Notes under the pieces: model-generated | Databases searched by the model: none | What the model saw: only the letters and a program-made list of their open reading frames with translations | What the model was told of the DNA's origin: nothing | In this document: positions 16,584 through 25,233 of the stretch, one piece after another | Position numbering within the stretch: the stretch's first letter is position 1 | Layout: each line of letters opens with the position of its first letter | Source of the DNA: Pseudobdellovibrionaceae bacterium | Lineage (GTDB): Bacteria; Bdellovibrionota; UBA1018; UBA6935 | Assembly (NCBI GenBank): GCA_002722705.1 | Contig: PBMP01000075.1 | Span: 22,267-86,266, forward strand | Direction of reading: 5' to 3' | DNA: 64,000 bases | Translations under genes and position numbers: made by a program

Positions 16584-17783
16584 TTGGGGATTGGTCAGGA
16601 AACCATTGATCTCCTGGAAAAAGAGAAATTTTTCTCACCGACTCCGGTTCAAGAAAAAACAATCCCCTTTTCTCTCGAAGGAAAAGACCTTTTAGTGTCT
16701 GCAAAAACCGGATCGGGAAAAACTGCCGGATTTTGCTTACCTCTCATTGAAAAGCTACGTGGAAGAAAAGGAACGTTAGGGGTCATTGTTTGCCCTGTTC
16801 GGGAAATTGCGCTTCAAACTCACGAAGTCGTACAAACCTTTGCTCTCCCTCAAGGACTTCAATCTGTTGCAACCATTGGAGGAGTCAATATCCGCCAAGA
16901 AGAACAAGCGCTTCGTGAATATCCTCAGATCATTGTCGGAACTCCAGGCCGAATCGCTGATCACATAGAAAGAGGAAACCTCTGGCTTGATTATGTAGAA
17001 ATGGTAATCCTCGACGAAGCAGACCGAATGCTTGATATGGGTTTCTCAAAACAACTCAATCAAATCATGGATGCCACCTCAAAAGATCGTCAAACCCTGT
17101 TCTTTTCTGCAACTGTTTCAGGAGAAGCAGAAAAACTTGCAAATCGATATCTCAAAGATCCTATTCGAATTTCACTAGGATCGGCACTTTCAGTGGCAGA
17201 TACAATTACTCAAGAACTTCTTTGGCTCAATGACTGTCACAAAAAAAGAGAACTTCTTCGACTCATTGAAGAAGAAACAGGAAGCATTATTGTCTTCACA
17301 AGCACCAAAGTCGACGCGCAGAGTCTTTGGAGGTCATTATACTCACGAGGACATCATGATGCTTCGTATCTTTCTTCTGATAAAATCCAAAAACACCGAG
17401 AACAAGTTTTAGATGAATTTAAAGAAGGAAAAACAAGAATTCTTGTTGCCACTGACGTTGCTGGACGAGGGATTCATGTGGATCATATCGCTCATGTAAT
17501 CAATTTTGATTTTCCACTGGGTGTAGAAGACTATATTCATCGCGTCGGAAGAACGGGAAGAAATGGGCAAACTGGAAAAGCAACCAGCTTCATTACTCCA
17601 GAAGAATCAAAGCAACTCATTGAGCTAGAAAAATACCTGGGTTCACCTATTCCTGAGAAGAAAGTGTTTGATTTTGAGCTAGATCCTAGAATTTTCACAA
17701 AAGCCTATCAAAGAAAACGAAAACCCTACCGAAATCACAGTAGAAAGAAGTCTCGAAATTCAAGATCTATAGATAAGTCGTAG
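16584..17783 (+). CDS. DEAD-box RNA helicase
   Basis: 399 residues from the first usual start (TTG 16584). Motifs: Q motif PTPVQEKTIP, I AKTGSGKT, Ia PVREIA, GG, Ib TPGR, II DEAD (LDEADRMLDMGF), III SAT, IV IIVFTST, V ATDVAGRGIH, VI HRVGRTGRNG. A short basic tail ends the protein (KRKRKPYRNHSRKKSRN). The usual aromatic residue upstream of the Q motif (W of TQQWKDLGIG) lies before this TTG. A strong AAGGAG at 16536-16541 also points to a start near 16548, although no ATG, GTG or TTG is in frame there. See findings. Confidence 0.9.
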   Translation: MGIGQETIDLLEKEKFFSPTPVQEKTIPFSLEGKDLLVSAKTGSGKTAGFCLPLIEKLRGRKGTLGVIVCPVREIALQTHEVVQTFALPQGLQSVATIGGVNIRQEEQALREYPQIIVGTPGRIADHIERGNLWLDYVEMVILDEADRMLDMGFSKQLNQIMDATSKDRQTLFFSATVSGEAEKLANRYLKDPIRISLGSALSVADTITQELLWLNDCHKKRELLRLIEEETGSIIVFTSTKVDAQSLWRSLYSRGHHDASYLSSDKIQKHREQVLDEFKEGKTRILVATDVAGRGIHVDHIAHVINFDFPLGVEDYIHRVGRTGRNGQTGKATSFITPEESKQLIELEKYLGSPIPEKKVFDFELDPRIFTKAYQRKRKPYRNHSRKKSRNSRSIDKS

Positions 17784-17853
17784 ACCATCTTTTTTCAGCT
17801 ATGGTACATTTATATCAAATTGGAATGTTAGCTATCAACCGGTAGGATGGTCA

Positions 17854-20124
17854 ATGATCATTGATGATCAATCAAAAAGAGTGATTTCGCTTTATGAGTA
17901 TCAGATTCTGGATACCTCACCAGAACCTTATTTTGATACAACAATAGAAATGATCTGTGAAACTTTTCAAATCAAAGGAGGAGCAATTGGTTTTGCCGAC
18001 GAGAATCGGTTTTGGGTGAAAGCCTCCTATGGATTAATTCCTGAACTCCCAAATGAGAGATCCCCTTGTTTTGAAGCCGTAAAAAAAAATAAAACCCTAG
18101 AAAACGAACCATTGAATCTGAATTCAACACTGAGTCACTCTTTTTGTATTCCTCTTCACAATCACCAAGGAATCGCCATTGGTTCACTTTCCCTTTTCAA
18201 CGACGCCCCCATTTCTCTTACTGACTTTCAAAGAAAAACTTTAAAAGTTCACTCATCTCAAATCATGAGTTTTCTAGAACAAAGAAAACAAATCAAACGA
18301 ATGGAGGAAACTCAGAACGTAGCCAAAATTGGATATTGGAATTACAATATTCTCACTTCTGAGATTCAGTGGTCAGATGAGATGTATCATATTTTTTCTT
18401 ATTCGAAAGAAAAAGGAAACCCTAGTTTTGATGAATATCAAAACTGTATTTTTCCCGAAGACCGACCCAAAGTATTAAAAACGATAGAAAAGAGTATCGA
18501 TAAAAAGTCTCCTTACGAAGTTGAACACCGAATATTTGATTCCTCTAAAAATGTCATTTGGGTTAAAGGACATGGAAAACCAATTTTAGATAGCCATGAA
18601 AAAATTGTTGCACTTCAAGGAACCTGTCAAAACATTCAATCCTTTAAAGAAGCGGAACAAGCGACAAAAGAATATCAAACCTATTTGAAGCTTGCCCTCG
18701 AAGGATCAGGCCTAGGAATCTGGGATTGGTTTTTAGACGATAACAGCGTTCGCTTTGATGACAACTGGGCAAAAATGCTGGGACTAACTCTCAATGAAAT
18801 TGAAATGTCACTTGAAACATGGGAATCGAGAGTTCACCCAGATGACCTAAGCCAATGTTATGAAGACATAAAAAAATACATGGATGGAAAAACACCTTAT
18901 TACGAAAACATCCATCGCATGAAACACAAAGACGGTCATTGGGTCTATATTCTCGATCGAGGTCGGTTTTCAGACTGGGATAAAAATGGAAAACCCACTC
19001 GATTCACAGGCACACATTTTGATATTAGTGACGCAAGATCGAAAGAAATTGAAAATAACCTGATTTTAAAAAACAACAAAATTGGAATTTGGAAATACAA
19101 CCCAATGACCAATTTTCTTGATTGGGATGAAAGCATGTATAAATTATTTGATGTATCTTCATCTCAATTTAGCGGTGCTTACGAAACCTGGGAAAAAACA
19201 CTTCATCCAGATTATATCGAAATCACGCCTAAAGAGTTTCAACTTGCTCTTGAAGGAAAAAAAGATTTTGATACTACATTTGCAATTATTGATGGAAAGG
19301 GAGAAACAAAATACATTGGAGGTCGAGCCATTATTGAGAGAGACGGTGAAGGAAACGCTATTTTTGTTACTGGAATTAACTGGGACAAAACAAAAGAAGT
19401 CTTAATTCAAAAACAACTTGAAGAAGAAAAGACCAAACTCTTACAATCCTCAAAACTAGCAACCTTAGGAGAAATGGCTGCAGGAGTTGCACACGAAATC
19501 AATAACCCGTTAGCAATCGTTGACGGATGCTCCTCTTTAATTCAAAAATTTATAGATCAACCTAAAAAGATTCTCTCATCCCTTGAAAAAATTCATCATT
19601 CTGTCAATAGAGTTCAAAAAATCATCGATGGTTTGAAAAAATTCTCTCGATATTCCGATATCGTTATGAAAGAAAATTCATTAAATAAAATCATTCAAGA
19701 TTGTGTTGAATTGACGAGTATAACTTCTAAAAGACACAATATTTCAATAGAAGTAGAAAATCATGACGACTGTATTTTATTTTGTGATGATATTCAAATT
19801 TCTCAAATCTTAATTAATCTTATTGGAAATGCAATAGATGCAAATAAAGACAAAAAGAACGCTTGGGTTAAAATAGATTTTCAAGCGACAAAGAACTATG
19901 TCGATATTATCGTACGAGATTCAGGCACAGGGATTGATAAAACTTACATTGACCGTCTTTTTGATCCATTTTTTACTACAAAAGAAGTAGGTAAAGGAAC
20001 CGGGCTTGGACTGAGTATCTCTAAAGGAATCGCTAGAGAACACAAGGGTGACCTCGAATATCAAGTGATCGACGGACACACCTCCTTTATTCTGACACTT
20101 CCTAGAAAAAGGAGCGATTCATGA
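17854..20124 (+). CDS. GAF/PAS hybrid-input sensor histidine kinase
   Basis: A 756-residue soluble kinase with no membrane segments. Order: GAF domain (about 20-145), three PAS/PAC units of the PAS_3 type (about 150-265, 275-395, 405-515; HPDD and HPDY motifs), HisKA helix with phosphoaccepting H547 in GVAHEINNPLA, then HATPase with N box NLIGNAIDA, G1 DSGTGID and G2 GKGTGLGLSI. It senses an intracellular cue, perhaps redox or a small ligand. AGGATGG precedes the ATG at 17854. The stop overlaps the CheY-like gene by 4 bases, so the pair is a stand-alone two-component module. Confidence 0.92.
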   Translation: MIIDDQSKRVISLYEYQILDTSPEPYFDTTIEMICETFQIKGGAIGFADENRFWVKASYGLIPELPNERSPCFEAVKKNKTLENEPLNLNSTLSHSFCIPLHNHQGIAIGSLSLFNDAPISLTDFQRKTLKVHSSQIMSFLEQRKQIKRMEETQNVAKIGYWNYNILTSEIQWSDEMYHIFSYSKEKGNPSFDEYQNCIFPEDRPKVLKTIEKSIDKKSPYEVEHRIFDSSKNVIWVKGHGKPILDSHEKIVALQGTCQNIQSFKEAEQATKEYQTYLKLALEGSGLGIWDWFLDDNSVRFDDNWAKMLGLTLNEIEMSLETWESRVHPDDLSQCYEDIKKYMDGKTPYYENIHRMKHKDGHWVYILDRGRFSDWDKNGKPTRFTGTHFDISDARSKEIENNLILKNNKIGIWKYNPMTNFLDWDESMYKLFDVSSSQFSGAYETWEKTLHPDYIEITPKEFQLALEGKKDFDTTFAIIDGKGETKYIGGRAIIERDGEGNAIFVTGINWDKTKEVLIQKQLEEEKTKLLQSSKLATLGEMAAGVAHEINNPLAIVDGCSSLIQKFIDQPKKILSSLEKIHHSVNRVQKIIDGLKKFSRYSDIVMKENSLNKIIQDCVELTSITSKRHNISIEVENHDDCILFCDDIQISQILINLIGNAIDANKDKKNAWVKIDFQATKNYVDIIVRDSGTGIDKTYIDRLFDPFFTTKEVGKGTGLGLSISKGIAREHKGDLEYQVIDGHTSFILTLPRKRSDS

Positions 20125-20465
20125 AAACAGAAATTGTTTTTATTGATGACGAAGCTGAACTTTGTGAAATTTATGAACAACTTTTTGAATCTGAAGACAT
20201 CGAAATTAAAACATTTACAGATCCAAAAGAAGGAATTCAATATGTCAATGAAGCCTCCCCTAAGCTCGTTTTTATTGACTACCGAATGCCAGATCATAAT
20301 GGAATTGAATGCCGAGAACAGATGACAACAAAGTCTCATTACTTTTTAGTGACAGGTGAACTCGATATCGATCCTCCAGAAGGGTTTGAAAGTATGATTA
20401 AAAAACCACTCTCATTTAGTAATTTTCGAGAAATCCTCAAAAAACACCACGTCAATGCTTCTTAA
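20121..20465 (+). CDS. Single-domain CheY-like response regulator
   Basis: A 114-residue receiver domain alone. Acidic pocket D9/D10, phosphoacceptor D53 in FIDYRMP, switch Thr in LVTGE, and conserved Lys in IKKPLS. It overlaps the kinase gene as ATGA and is its probable partner. There is no output domain; it may act by protein contact or as a phosphate sink. Confidence 0.9.
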   Translation: MKTEIVFIDDEAELCEIYEQLFESEDIEIKTFTDPKEGIQYVNEASPKLVFIDYRMPDHNGIECREQMTTKSHYFLVTGELDIDPPEGFESMIKKPLSFSNFREILKKHHVNAS

Positions 20466-20582
20466 GTTTGTAAATCAATGTATATTCATTGAAACGTAGA
20501 TTCAAATTTGAAGTGCAATGTATTGAAATCATTAGCACTCTAACTCTATCCCCCCTATTTTTAAAAAGCTCTCTCTTTACAC

Positions 20583-20610
20583 TTGACTATTGATATCAAT
20601 TTTTTATATA
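20583..20610 (+). promoter_or_regulatory. Promoter of the second DEAD-box helicase
   Basis: TTGACT (20583-20588), 16-base spacer, TATATA (20605-20610). The implied leader is about 90 bases long, unusually long for this window. Confidence 0.6.
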
Positions 20611-20671
20611 AGGTGGCCTTAAACCTGATCGACCTAAAGAGAATTGTCGTAAATCCATCAGCGTGGGCACT

Positions 20672-20700
20672 CCTCTTACTTTGATCTCATTTTTAAGAGG
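20672..20700 (+). promoter_or_regulatory. Leader hairpin masking the helicase ribosome site
   Basis: CCTCTTA (20672-20678) pairs perfectly with TAAGAGG (20694-20700) around a 15-base loop. The right arm contains the whole Shine-Dalgarno (AAGAGG), 8 bases before the ATG at 20709. When folded it should block translation, which suggests temperature or helicase-dependent control. Confidence 0.5.
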
Positions 20701-20708
20701 AAAAACAA

Positions 20709-22379
20709 ATGACTGAAACGACGTTTCAAAGCCTTGCTTTGCATGAATCACTTTACAAATCTTTAGAAAAATTAAACTTCATCACTCCAACAGAAGTCCA
20801 ACAAAAAGCAATTCCTTTATGCTTTGAAGGACGAGATCTGATGATCAGTTCTCAAACAGGTTCAGGTAAAACAGGAGCTTATGGAATTCCAGCAATTCAG
20901 CGAATTCTAGAAAACCCTAGTGAGTCCGTTCTCGTCTTGGCGCCTACTCGAGAGTTAGTGATGCAGATTTGTGATTTTTTCAAAAAACTCTCTGCTGGAG
21001 ATAAAAGACTTTCCGTTTGTGCTCTTGTCGGTGGAGCAGATATGAGAAAACAAATCCGAAACTTAAAAAAAAGGCCCAATCTCATTGTTGCAACTCCTGG
21101 TCGGCTCAATGACCACCTTGAAAGAAGAACCCTCAGACCAATAAACACTCGAATGCTCATCTTAGATGAAGGAGATCGAATGTTAGACATGGGGTTCGCT
21201 CCACAGCTAGAAGCTATTCTAGAGTACTTACCAGAAGAACGACAAACGCTTTTATTTACTGCAACTCTTCCTAAAAAAGTAGAAAAGCTTGCAGAGCAAT
21301 ACCTTCACGAACCTGAAGTTTTAAAAGTGGGTCCAACCTCTCAACCAGTCGATAAAATAGATCAATCCGTAATTCAAACTTCTACAAAGGGAAAAGATAA
21401 AAAACTTTTAGAAGAGTTAAAAAGAAGAAAAGGTTTAACTATTATTTTCTCAATGACCAAAAGAAGAACAGATCAACTTGCAAAGGCACTACATCACGGT
21501 GGATTCAAAGTTGACCGTATTCATGGAGGTCGAACTCAAGGTCAAAGAAACCAAGCGATTAGAAACTTTAAGACAGGAAAAGCACAAATTCTCTGTGCTA
21601 CTGATGTTGCAGCAAGAGGAATTGATGTACCTCTCGTACAGCATGTTATTAACTATGATCTCCCCCTAGTAGAAGAAGACTATATCCATCGAATTGGTCG
21701 GACCGCTCGAAACGGAGAAAGCGGCCAAGCATTAAGTCTCGTTGATTCAAGAGATATGAGACTCTGGAGAAATATCAGTAAAAAGTACAAACTTGACTCA
21801 ATCAAAATGAAGACATTTGATCTTGACCCAAAAGAAGTCGAAAGAGGATCTAAAGAGAGATCTTTTGATAAAAAACGGGGAAGACCAAGACGAGATGATC
21901 GAAAATTTGAAGAAAGAGGTTCAAGAGGACGTCGTCCGACTCGCTCTAAAAGTCGAGATGATCGTGATTTCGAAAACCCAAAACGTTCTGACCGACGTGA
22001 ATATGGAAAAAGTAACGGAAGCTTCTCTAAAAATAGATCTCGTCCTGATACTGAATTTAGAAAAGATGATCGTGATTTTAGTCGAAAAAGATCTCGTTCA
22101 AATGAAAACTTTAAAAAAGAAGACCGAGGTTTTAGTGACCGAAAGCCTCGCCGAAAATCGGAAGACCGTTCTTACGGACGTAAAGACAGCGCATTTGATT
22201 CAAGAGATCGACGTGATCGACCAGAAAATAAATTCTCTAGAAAAAAGAATGATTCATTTTCATCAAACCGCCGTAAAAAAAGTACAGACGGACCTTCGTT
22301 TTCTCGCAGTAAAAAGCCAGGGGGCATGGGTCGATTAAAAGTGAGAAAAAAATCAGAATCTGGTTCAGCAAGAAGATAA
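20709..22379 (+). CDS. DEAD-box RNA helicase with long charged tail
   Basis: A 556-residue RhlE-like helicase. Q motif TPTEVQQKAIP, motif I SQTGSGKT, Ia PTRELV, Ib TPGR, III TAT, V CATDVAARGID, VI HRIGRTARNG. Motif II reads DEGD instead of DEAD. Residues 375 onward form a tail of about 180 residues dominated by Arg, Lys, Ser, Asp and Gly with RGRR, RDDR and SRKR repeats, as in RNA-binding tails of RhlE/CsdA-type helicases. It likely unwinds structured RNA in ribosome assembly or mRNA decay, possibly in the cold. It has its own promoter, long leader and terminator. Confidence 0.92.
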   Translation: MTETTFQSLALHESLYKSLEKLNFITPTEVQQKAIPLCFEGRDLMISSQTGSGKTGAYGIPAIQRILENPSESVLVLAPTRELVMQICDFFKKLSAGDKRLSVCALVGGADMRKQIRNLKKRPNLIVATPGRLNDHLERRTLRPINTRMLILDEGDRMLDMGFAPQLEAILEYLPEERQTLLFTATLPKKVEKLAEQYLHEPEVLKVGPTSQPVDKIDQSVIQTSTKGKDKKLLEELKRRKGLTIIFSMTKRRTDQLAKALHHGGFKVDRIHGGRTQGQRNQAIRNFKTGKAQILCATDVAARGIDVPLVQHVINYDLPLVEEDYIHRIGRTARNGESGQALSLVDSRDMRLWRNISKKYKLDSIKMKTFDLDPKEVERGSKERSFDKKRGRPRRDDRKFEERGSRGRRPTRSKSRDDRDFENPKRSDRREYGKSNGSFSKNRSRPDTEFRKDDRDFSRKRSRSNENFKKEDRGFSDRKPRRKSEDRSYGRKDSAFDSRDRRDRPENKFSRKKNDSFSSNRRKKSTDGPSFSRSKKPGGMGRLKVRKKSESGSARR

Positions 22380-22385
22380 AAAAGA

Positions 22386-22430
22386 AAGGGCACTGATTAA
22401 ATTCAATCAGTGCCTTCTATTATTTTTTTG
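22386..22430. terminator. Bidirectional Rho-independent terminator
   Basis: GGCACTGATT (22389-22398) pairs perfectly with AATCAGTGCC (22405-22414) around AAATTC. T-rich tracts follow on both strands (T7 at about 22423-22429 on plus; TTTCTTTTTT on minus). It ends the helicase gene and the feo operon. Confidence 0.88.
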
Positions 22431-22590
22431 AAAAAGGATGAACTTTCATAGCCCACTTCACTTTACCCTTTTTAAGTAAAAACTGAGACAATGGCTTTGC
22501 TATTTCTTTTTTAAAAAAACTACATAAGATTTTCAAAAAAACCAATGCAACAATACCTAAAGCAATCCATTCTTGTAACTGATCGCTCAT
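22420..22590 (-). CDS. 56-residue membrane protein linked to feoB
   Basis: The start overlaps the feoB stop (TAATG at 22590), so translation is coupled. The protein has one membrane segment (WIALGIVALVFLKILCSFF) with a single Cys, then a basic tail rich in Lys (KKEIAKPLSQFLLKKGKVKW). Many feo operons end in a short FeoB-associated membrane protein (FeoC or Cys-rich type). This one fits by position and size, but the sequence lacks the Cys cluster. The last codons run into the terminator. Confidence 0.65.
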   Translation of the reverse strand: MSDQLQEWIALGIVALVFLKILCSFFKKEIAKPLSQFLLKKGKVKWAMKVHPFSKK

Positions 22591-24443
22591 TAGGCCCATC
22601 CCATCCAAGTTGCACATCGAACAAAAAGATAAGAAGCCAAATAAGCAAGTCCAAGCAAGTAAATCAGCATAAAAATTGGCCATCGCCAAGAATTAGTCTC
22701 TCTTCTTGTCACTGCCAAAGTTGAAAAACATTGTGGAGCAAAAATATACCAAATCAATAAACTCAAAGCAGTCACTAAAGACCAATCACTTTTCAAGCGA
22801 TCACTTAATTCTACCTCAATCTCAGCGTCCTGATGCTCTGTTTCAATAGCGTAAACGGTTGCTAATGAACTCACCATTACTTCTCTTGCAGCAAACCCCG
22901 GGATTAAAGCAATTCCCACTTTCCAATCAAATCCCAAAGGCTGAATCAGAGGTTCAATAGATTTTCCCATACGACCAGCGTAACTATACTCAATACTCGT
23001 TCCAGGTACATTTTCTGGTTTTTTAGGATAAGAAGAAAAAAACCAAAGCAGCACGGTAAGCGATAAAATAATTGTCCCTGCTCTTTTTAAAAACAAACGA
23101 GCTCTTTCATAAAGACCAATGATCAAATTTTTAGGATCTGGCCATTTATAATCAGGTAATTCCAACAATAAAGGTGGTTTTGCTCCAGATAAAATTGTCT
23201 TTTTAAAAACGAAGGCAACAGCTACAGCGGAAACCACTCCCGCAAAATATAATCCAAACATCACCAATCCTTGTAAACGAATGGGTCCCCAAACTGGGTC
23301 GTTCGGTATAAATGCAGCAATCAAAAGAGCATACACTGGCAGTCTTGCAGAACACGTCATCAATGGAGCAATTAGTATCGTAGCCAGTCGATCTCGTTTA
23401 TTTTCAATGGTACGAGTGGCCATGATTCCAGGTATTGCACATGCAAAACTAGATAGAAGTGGAATAAAAGCTCGGCCATGAAGTCCTACGCCCCCCATTA
23501 ATCGGTCCATCAAAAAAGCAGCTCGAGCCATATAACCAGTGGCCTCGAGGAGTAACACAAAAAAGAATAAAATGAGAATTTGAGGTAAGAAGACCACTGT
23601 CGCCCCGACACCTTCAATCATTCCATTAACAATCAAGCTTTGAAGTGGTCCTTGAGGCATCCAACGAGAAACGGTTTGTGATAAAATTCCAATGAACTGT
23701 TCGATCCATTCAGTAGGAGCTTCAGACCAATGAAAAACCGCCTGAAAAACAATCAAAAGAACTAAACTTAAAAATACTGTCCCAAAGAACGGATGAAGAA
23801 GGATATGATCTACCTTTTGAGAAAAAGGAACTTCTTGTTTTTTTTCTGTCTGACAAAGAGAAAGAATTCGTTCGACTTCCTTAAATCGATTTTGTGGATC
23901 TTGATAGGAAGCAATAGGTTTCCATTCTCTTTCAAAGTTAAAATTTTCAATTTTTTCAAGTAAAGCTAAAGTTCCTTTTTTTCGAGTGCCAATAGCACCG
24001 ACCACAGGAAGCCCTAATTCTTTTTCTAACTTCACTGCATCGATATCAAACCCACTTTTTTCGACGAGATCCATCATATTTAAGACGACTAAAAGCGGTT
24101 TTTCGATTTGTTTAAGCTCTAAAACATAGGAAAGAGAACGCTCAAGTTGAGTTGCATCTAAGACCACCACAAAAAGATCTGGCTGCTCAGTCCAATCTTT
24201 TCTTCCCAAAAGAACATCACACGCGACTTGTTCATCTGGACTTTGGGGTCGAAGACTATAAGTCCCTGGAAGGTCGATCAGTTTCACTTGCTGTCCATTA
24301 GAAAGATGCAAATCTCCTTCTTTTTTTTCAACTGTCACACCAGGATAGTTTGCTACTTTTTGACGAGAACCCGTCAACGAATTAAAAAGAGATGTTTTTC
24401 CACAATTAGGAAATCCCGTTAAAGCAACCCTTAACTCAGACAT
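22590..24443 (-). CDS. feoB: Ferrous iron transporter FeoB
   Basis: A 617-residue inner membrane Fe(II) permease. The N-terminal G domain has P-loop GFPNCGKTS (10-18), DLPGTYSL and NMMD motifs. The helical spacer follows, then the Gate repeats with signature Cys/Met/Gly-rich segments (FACAIPGIMATRTI, TCSARLPVYALLIAAF, FAPQCFSTLAV). It is shorter than the E. coli protein (773), mainly for lack of a long C-terminal extension. The 5' end overlaps feoA by 8 bases. GTP hydrolysis by the G domain gates uptake. Confidence 0.96.
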   Translation of the reverse strand: MSELRVALTGFPNCGKTSLFNSLTGSRQKVANYPGVTVEKKEGDLHLSNGQQVKLIDLPGTYSLRPQSPDEQVACDVLLGRKDWTEQPDLFVVVLDATQLERSLSYVLELKQIEKPLLVVLNMMDLVEKSGFDIDAVKLEKELGLPVVGAIGTRKKGTLALLEKIENFNFEREWKPIASYQDPQNRFKEVERILSLCQTEKKQEVPFSQKVDHILLHPFFGTVFLSLVLLIVFQAVFHWSEAPTEWIEQFIGILSQTVSRWMPQGPLQSLIVNGMIEGVGATVVFLPQILILFFFVLLLEATGYMARAAFLMDRLMGGVGLHGRAFIPLLSSFACAIPGIMATRTIENKRDRLATILIAPLMTCSARLPVYALLIAAFIPNDPVWGPIRLQGLVMFGLYFAGVVSAVAVAFVFKKTILSGAKPPLLLELPDYKWPDPKNLIIGLYERARLFLKRAGTIILSLTVLLWFFSSYPKKPENVPGTSIEYSYAGRMGKSIEPLIQPLGFDWKVGIALIPGFAAREVMVSSLATVYAIETEHQDAEIEVELSDRLKSDWSLVTALSLLIWYIFAPQCFSTLAVTRRETNSWRWPIFMLIYLLGLAYLASYLFVRCATWMGWA

Positions 24444-24666
24444 TTTCTACCTCAATAAATTTTGCTTCTTCTCTTCTCAAACTCACCGTCATTCCTCGAA
24501 TTCGAATCGCAATAGGGTCTTTCCCAAAAGGAGCTTCATGAATAATTTCACAAGGCGTTCCCGGAAGAAAACCAAACTCTTCTAACCGACGTACGAAGTC
24601 GATTTGATCAGATTCAACACGAACAATTTGAACTCGTTGACCCAATTTTTGATCACTTAATTTCAT
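24436..24666 (-). CDS. feoA: FeoA SH3-like protein
   Basis: A 76-residue cytoplasmic partner of FeoB. It starts KLSDQKLGQRVQIVRV, then LEEFGFLPGTPCEIIHEAPFG, and ends with the IAIRIRGMTVSLRREEAKFI block typical of FeoA. It overlaps feoB by 8 bases and the ArsR-type regulator by 4 (ATGA). Confidence 0.93.
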   Translation of the reverse strand: MKLSDQKLGQRVQIVRVESDQIDFVRRLEEFGFLPGTPCEIIHEAPFGKDPIAIRIRGMTVSLRREEAKFIEVENV

Positions 24667-25010
24667 GATTGCCTCACAAATTCATTCACATGCTCAATCC
24701 CTTCTAAAAGTAAACGATGAATATGATCATCATCTAAAGAATAGAAAGCCGTTCTTCCGTCTTTTCGAACACGAACGAGTTTAAGATTTCTTAAGGTTCT
24801 CAAATGATGACTAACCGCAGGTTGAGTCATCCCCAAAAGCTCAGTTAACGCTCCCACAGAATATTCGGACTGAGCCAATGCCCAGACAATCTGAATTCGT
24901 GAGGAATCTCCCAGTGCTTGAAAGGTCTCTGATAAAAGTAAAAAAACCCCTTGGTCTCGAAAGGCCTCTAGAGATTCAGATAGAGTTGAATTCGAATCAC
25001 TTCTTAACAT
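24663..25010 (-). CDS. ArsR/SmtB-family metal sensor heading feoAB
   Basis: A 115-residue winged-helix repressor. Recognition helix region SVGALTELLGMTQPAVSHHLRTLRNLKLV, wing VRKDGRTAFYSL. There is no Cys, so alpha3/alpha3N Cys sites are absent. The last helix has D94, H96, H107 and E110, exactly the D-x-H-x10-H-x2-E alpha5 site known from SmtB (Zn). It therefore probably senses a transition metal and represses the operon. The only start is the ATG at 25008-25010, inside a palindrome and without a ribosome site, suggesting a leaderless message. Feo operons are more often under Fur or DtxR-type control. Confidence 0.88.
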   Translation of the reverse strand: MLRSDSNSTLSESLEAFRDQGVFLLLSETFQALGDSSRIQIVWALAQSEYSVGALTELLGMTQPAVSHHLRTLRNLKLVRVRKDGRTAFYSLDDDHIHRLLLEGIEHVNEFVRQS

Positions 25011-25031
25011 ATAAGCGAATGCTTATATGTT
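25006..25031. promoter_or_regulatory. 11-4-11 palindrome, probable ArsR operator
   Basis: AACATATAAGC (25006-25016), spacer GAAT, GCTTATATGTT (25021-25031): perfect 11-base arms. It covers the start codon of the ArsR gene and TATAAG-like -10 elements. It looks like a classical SmtB/ArsR operator for autorepression. Confidence 0.75.
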
Positions 25032-25197
25032 TATATATCAAAAAGCAAGCCTTCCTCGATTAGAATTCACATGAATAAAGCTAATTTTGACCTTAATAAA
25101 AAATACTTATTAATTTCAAATAGTTAAATTAAAAACGTCCCGAATTCATTTCTTCGTTTACTACGCACACAAACGAAAGCACTCAAGTGAGATAAGA

Positions 25198-25224
25198 TTG
25201 ACTCATTGCGTAATAGAATATAAT
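25198..25224 (+). promoter_or_regulatory. Promoter close to the exported-protein start
   Basis: TTGACT (25198-25203), 15-base spacer, TATAAT (25219-25224). The -10 ends 9 bases before the ATG at 25234, so the transcript would be leaderless or nearly so. The spacer is short. Confidence 0.4.
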
Positions 25225-25233
25225 AGTCAACCC

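Noticed and set aside
16498..16695. Alternative frame using the strong SD at 16536-16541 with TTG 16543
   Set aside because: The product has no family features and overlaps the helicase frame, whose motifs are clear.
21817..22338. 173-codon open frame within the helicase tail
   Set aside because: It is a shadow frame caused by the repetitive Arg/Lys/Asp codons of the tail; low-complexity product.
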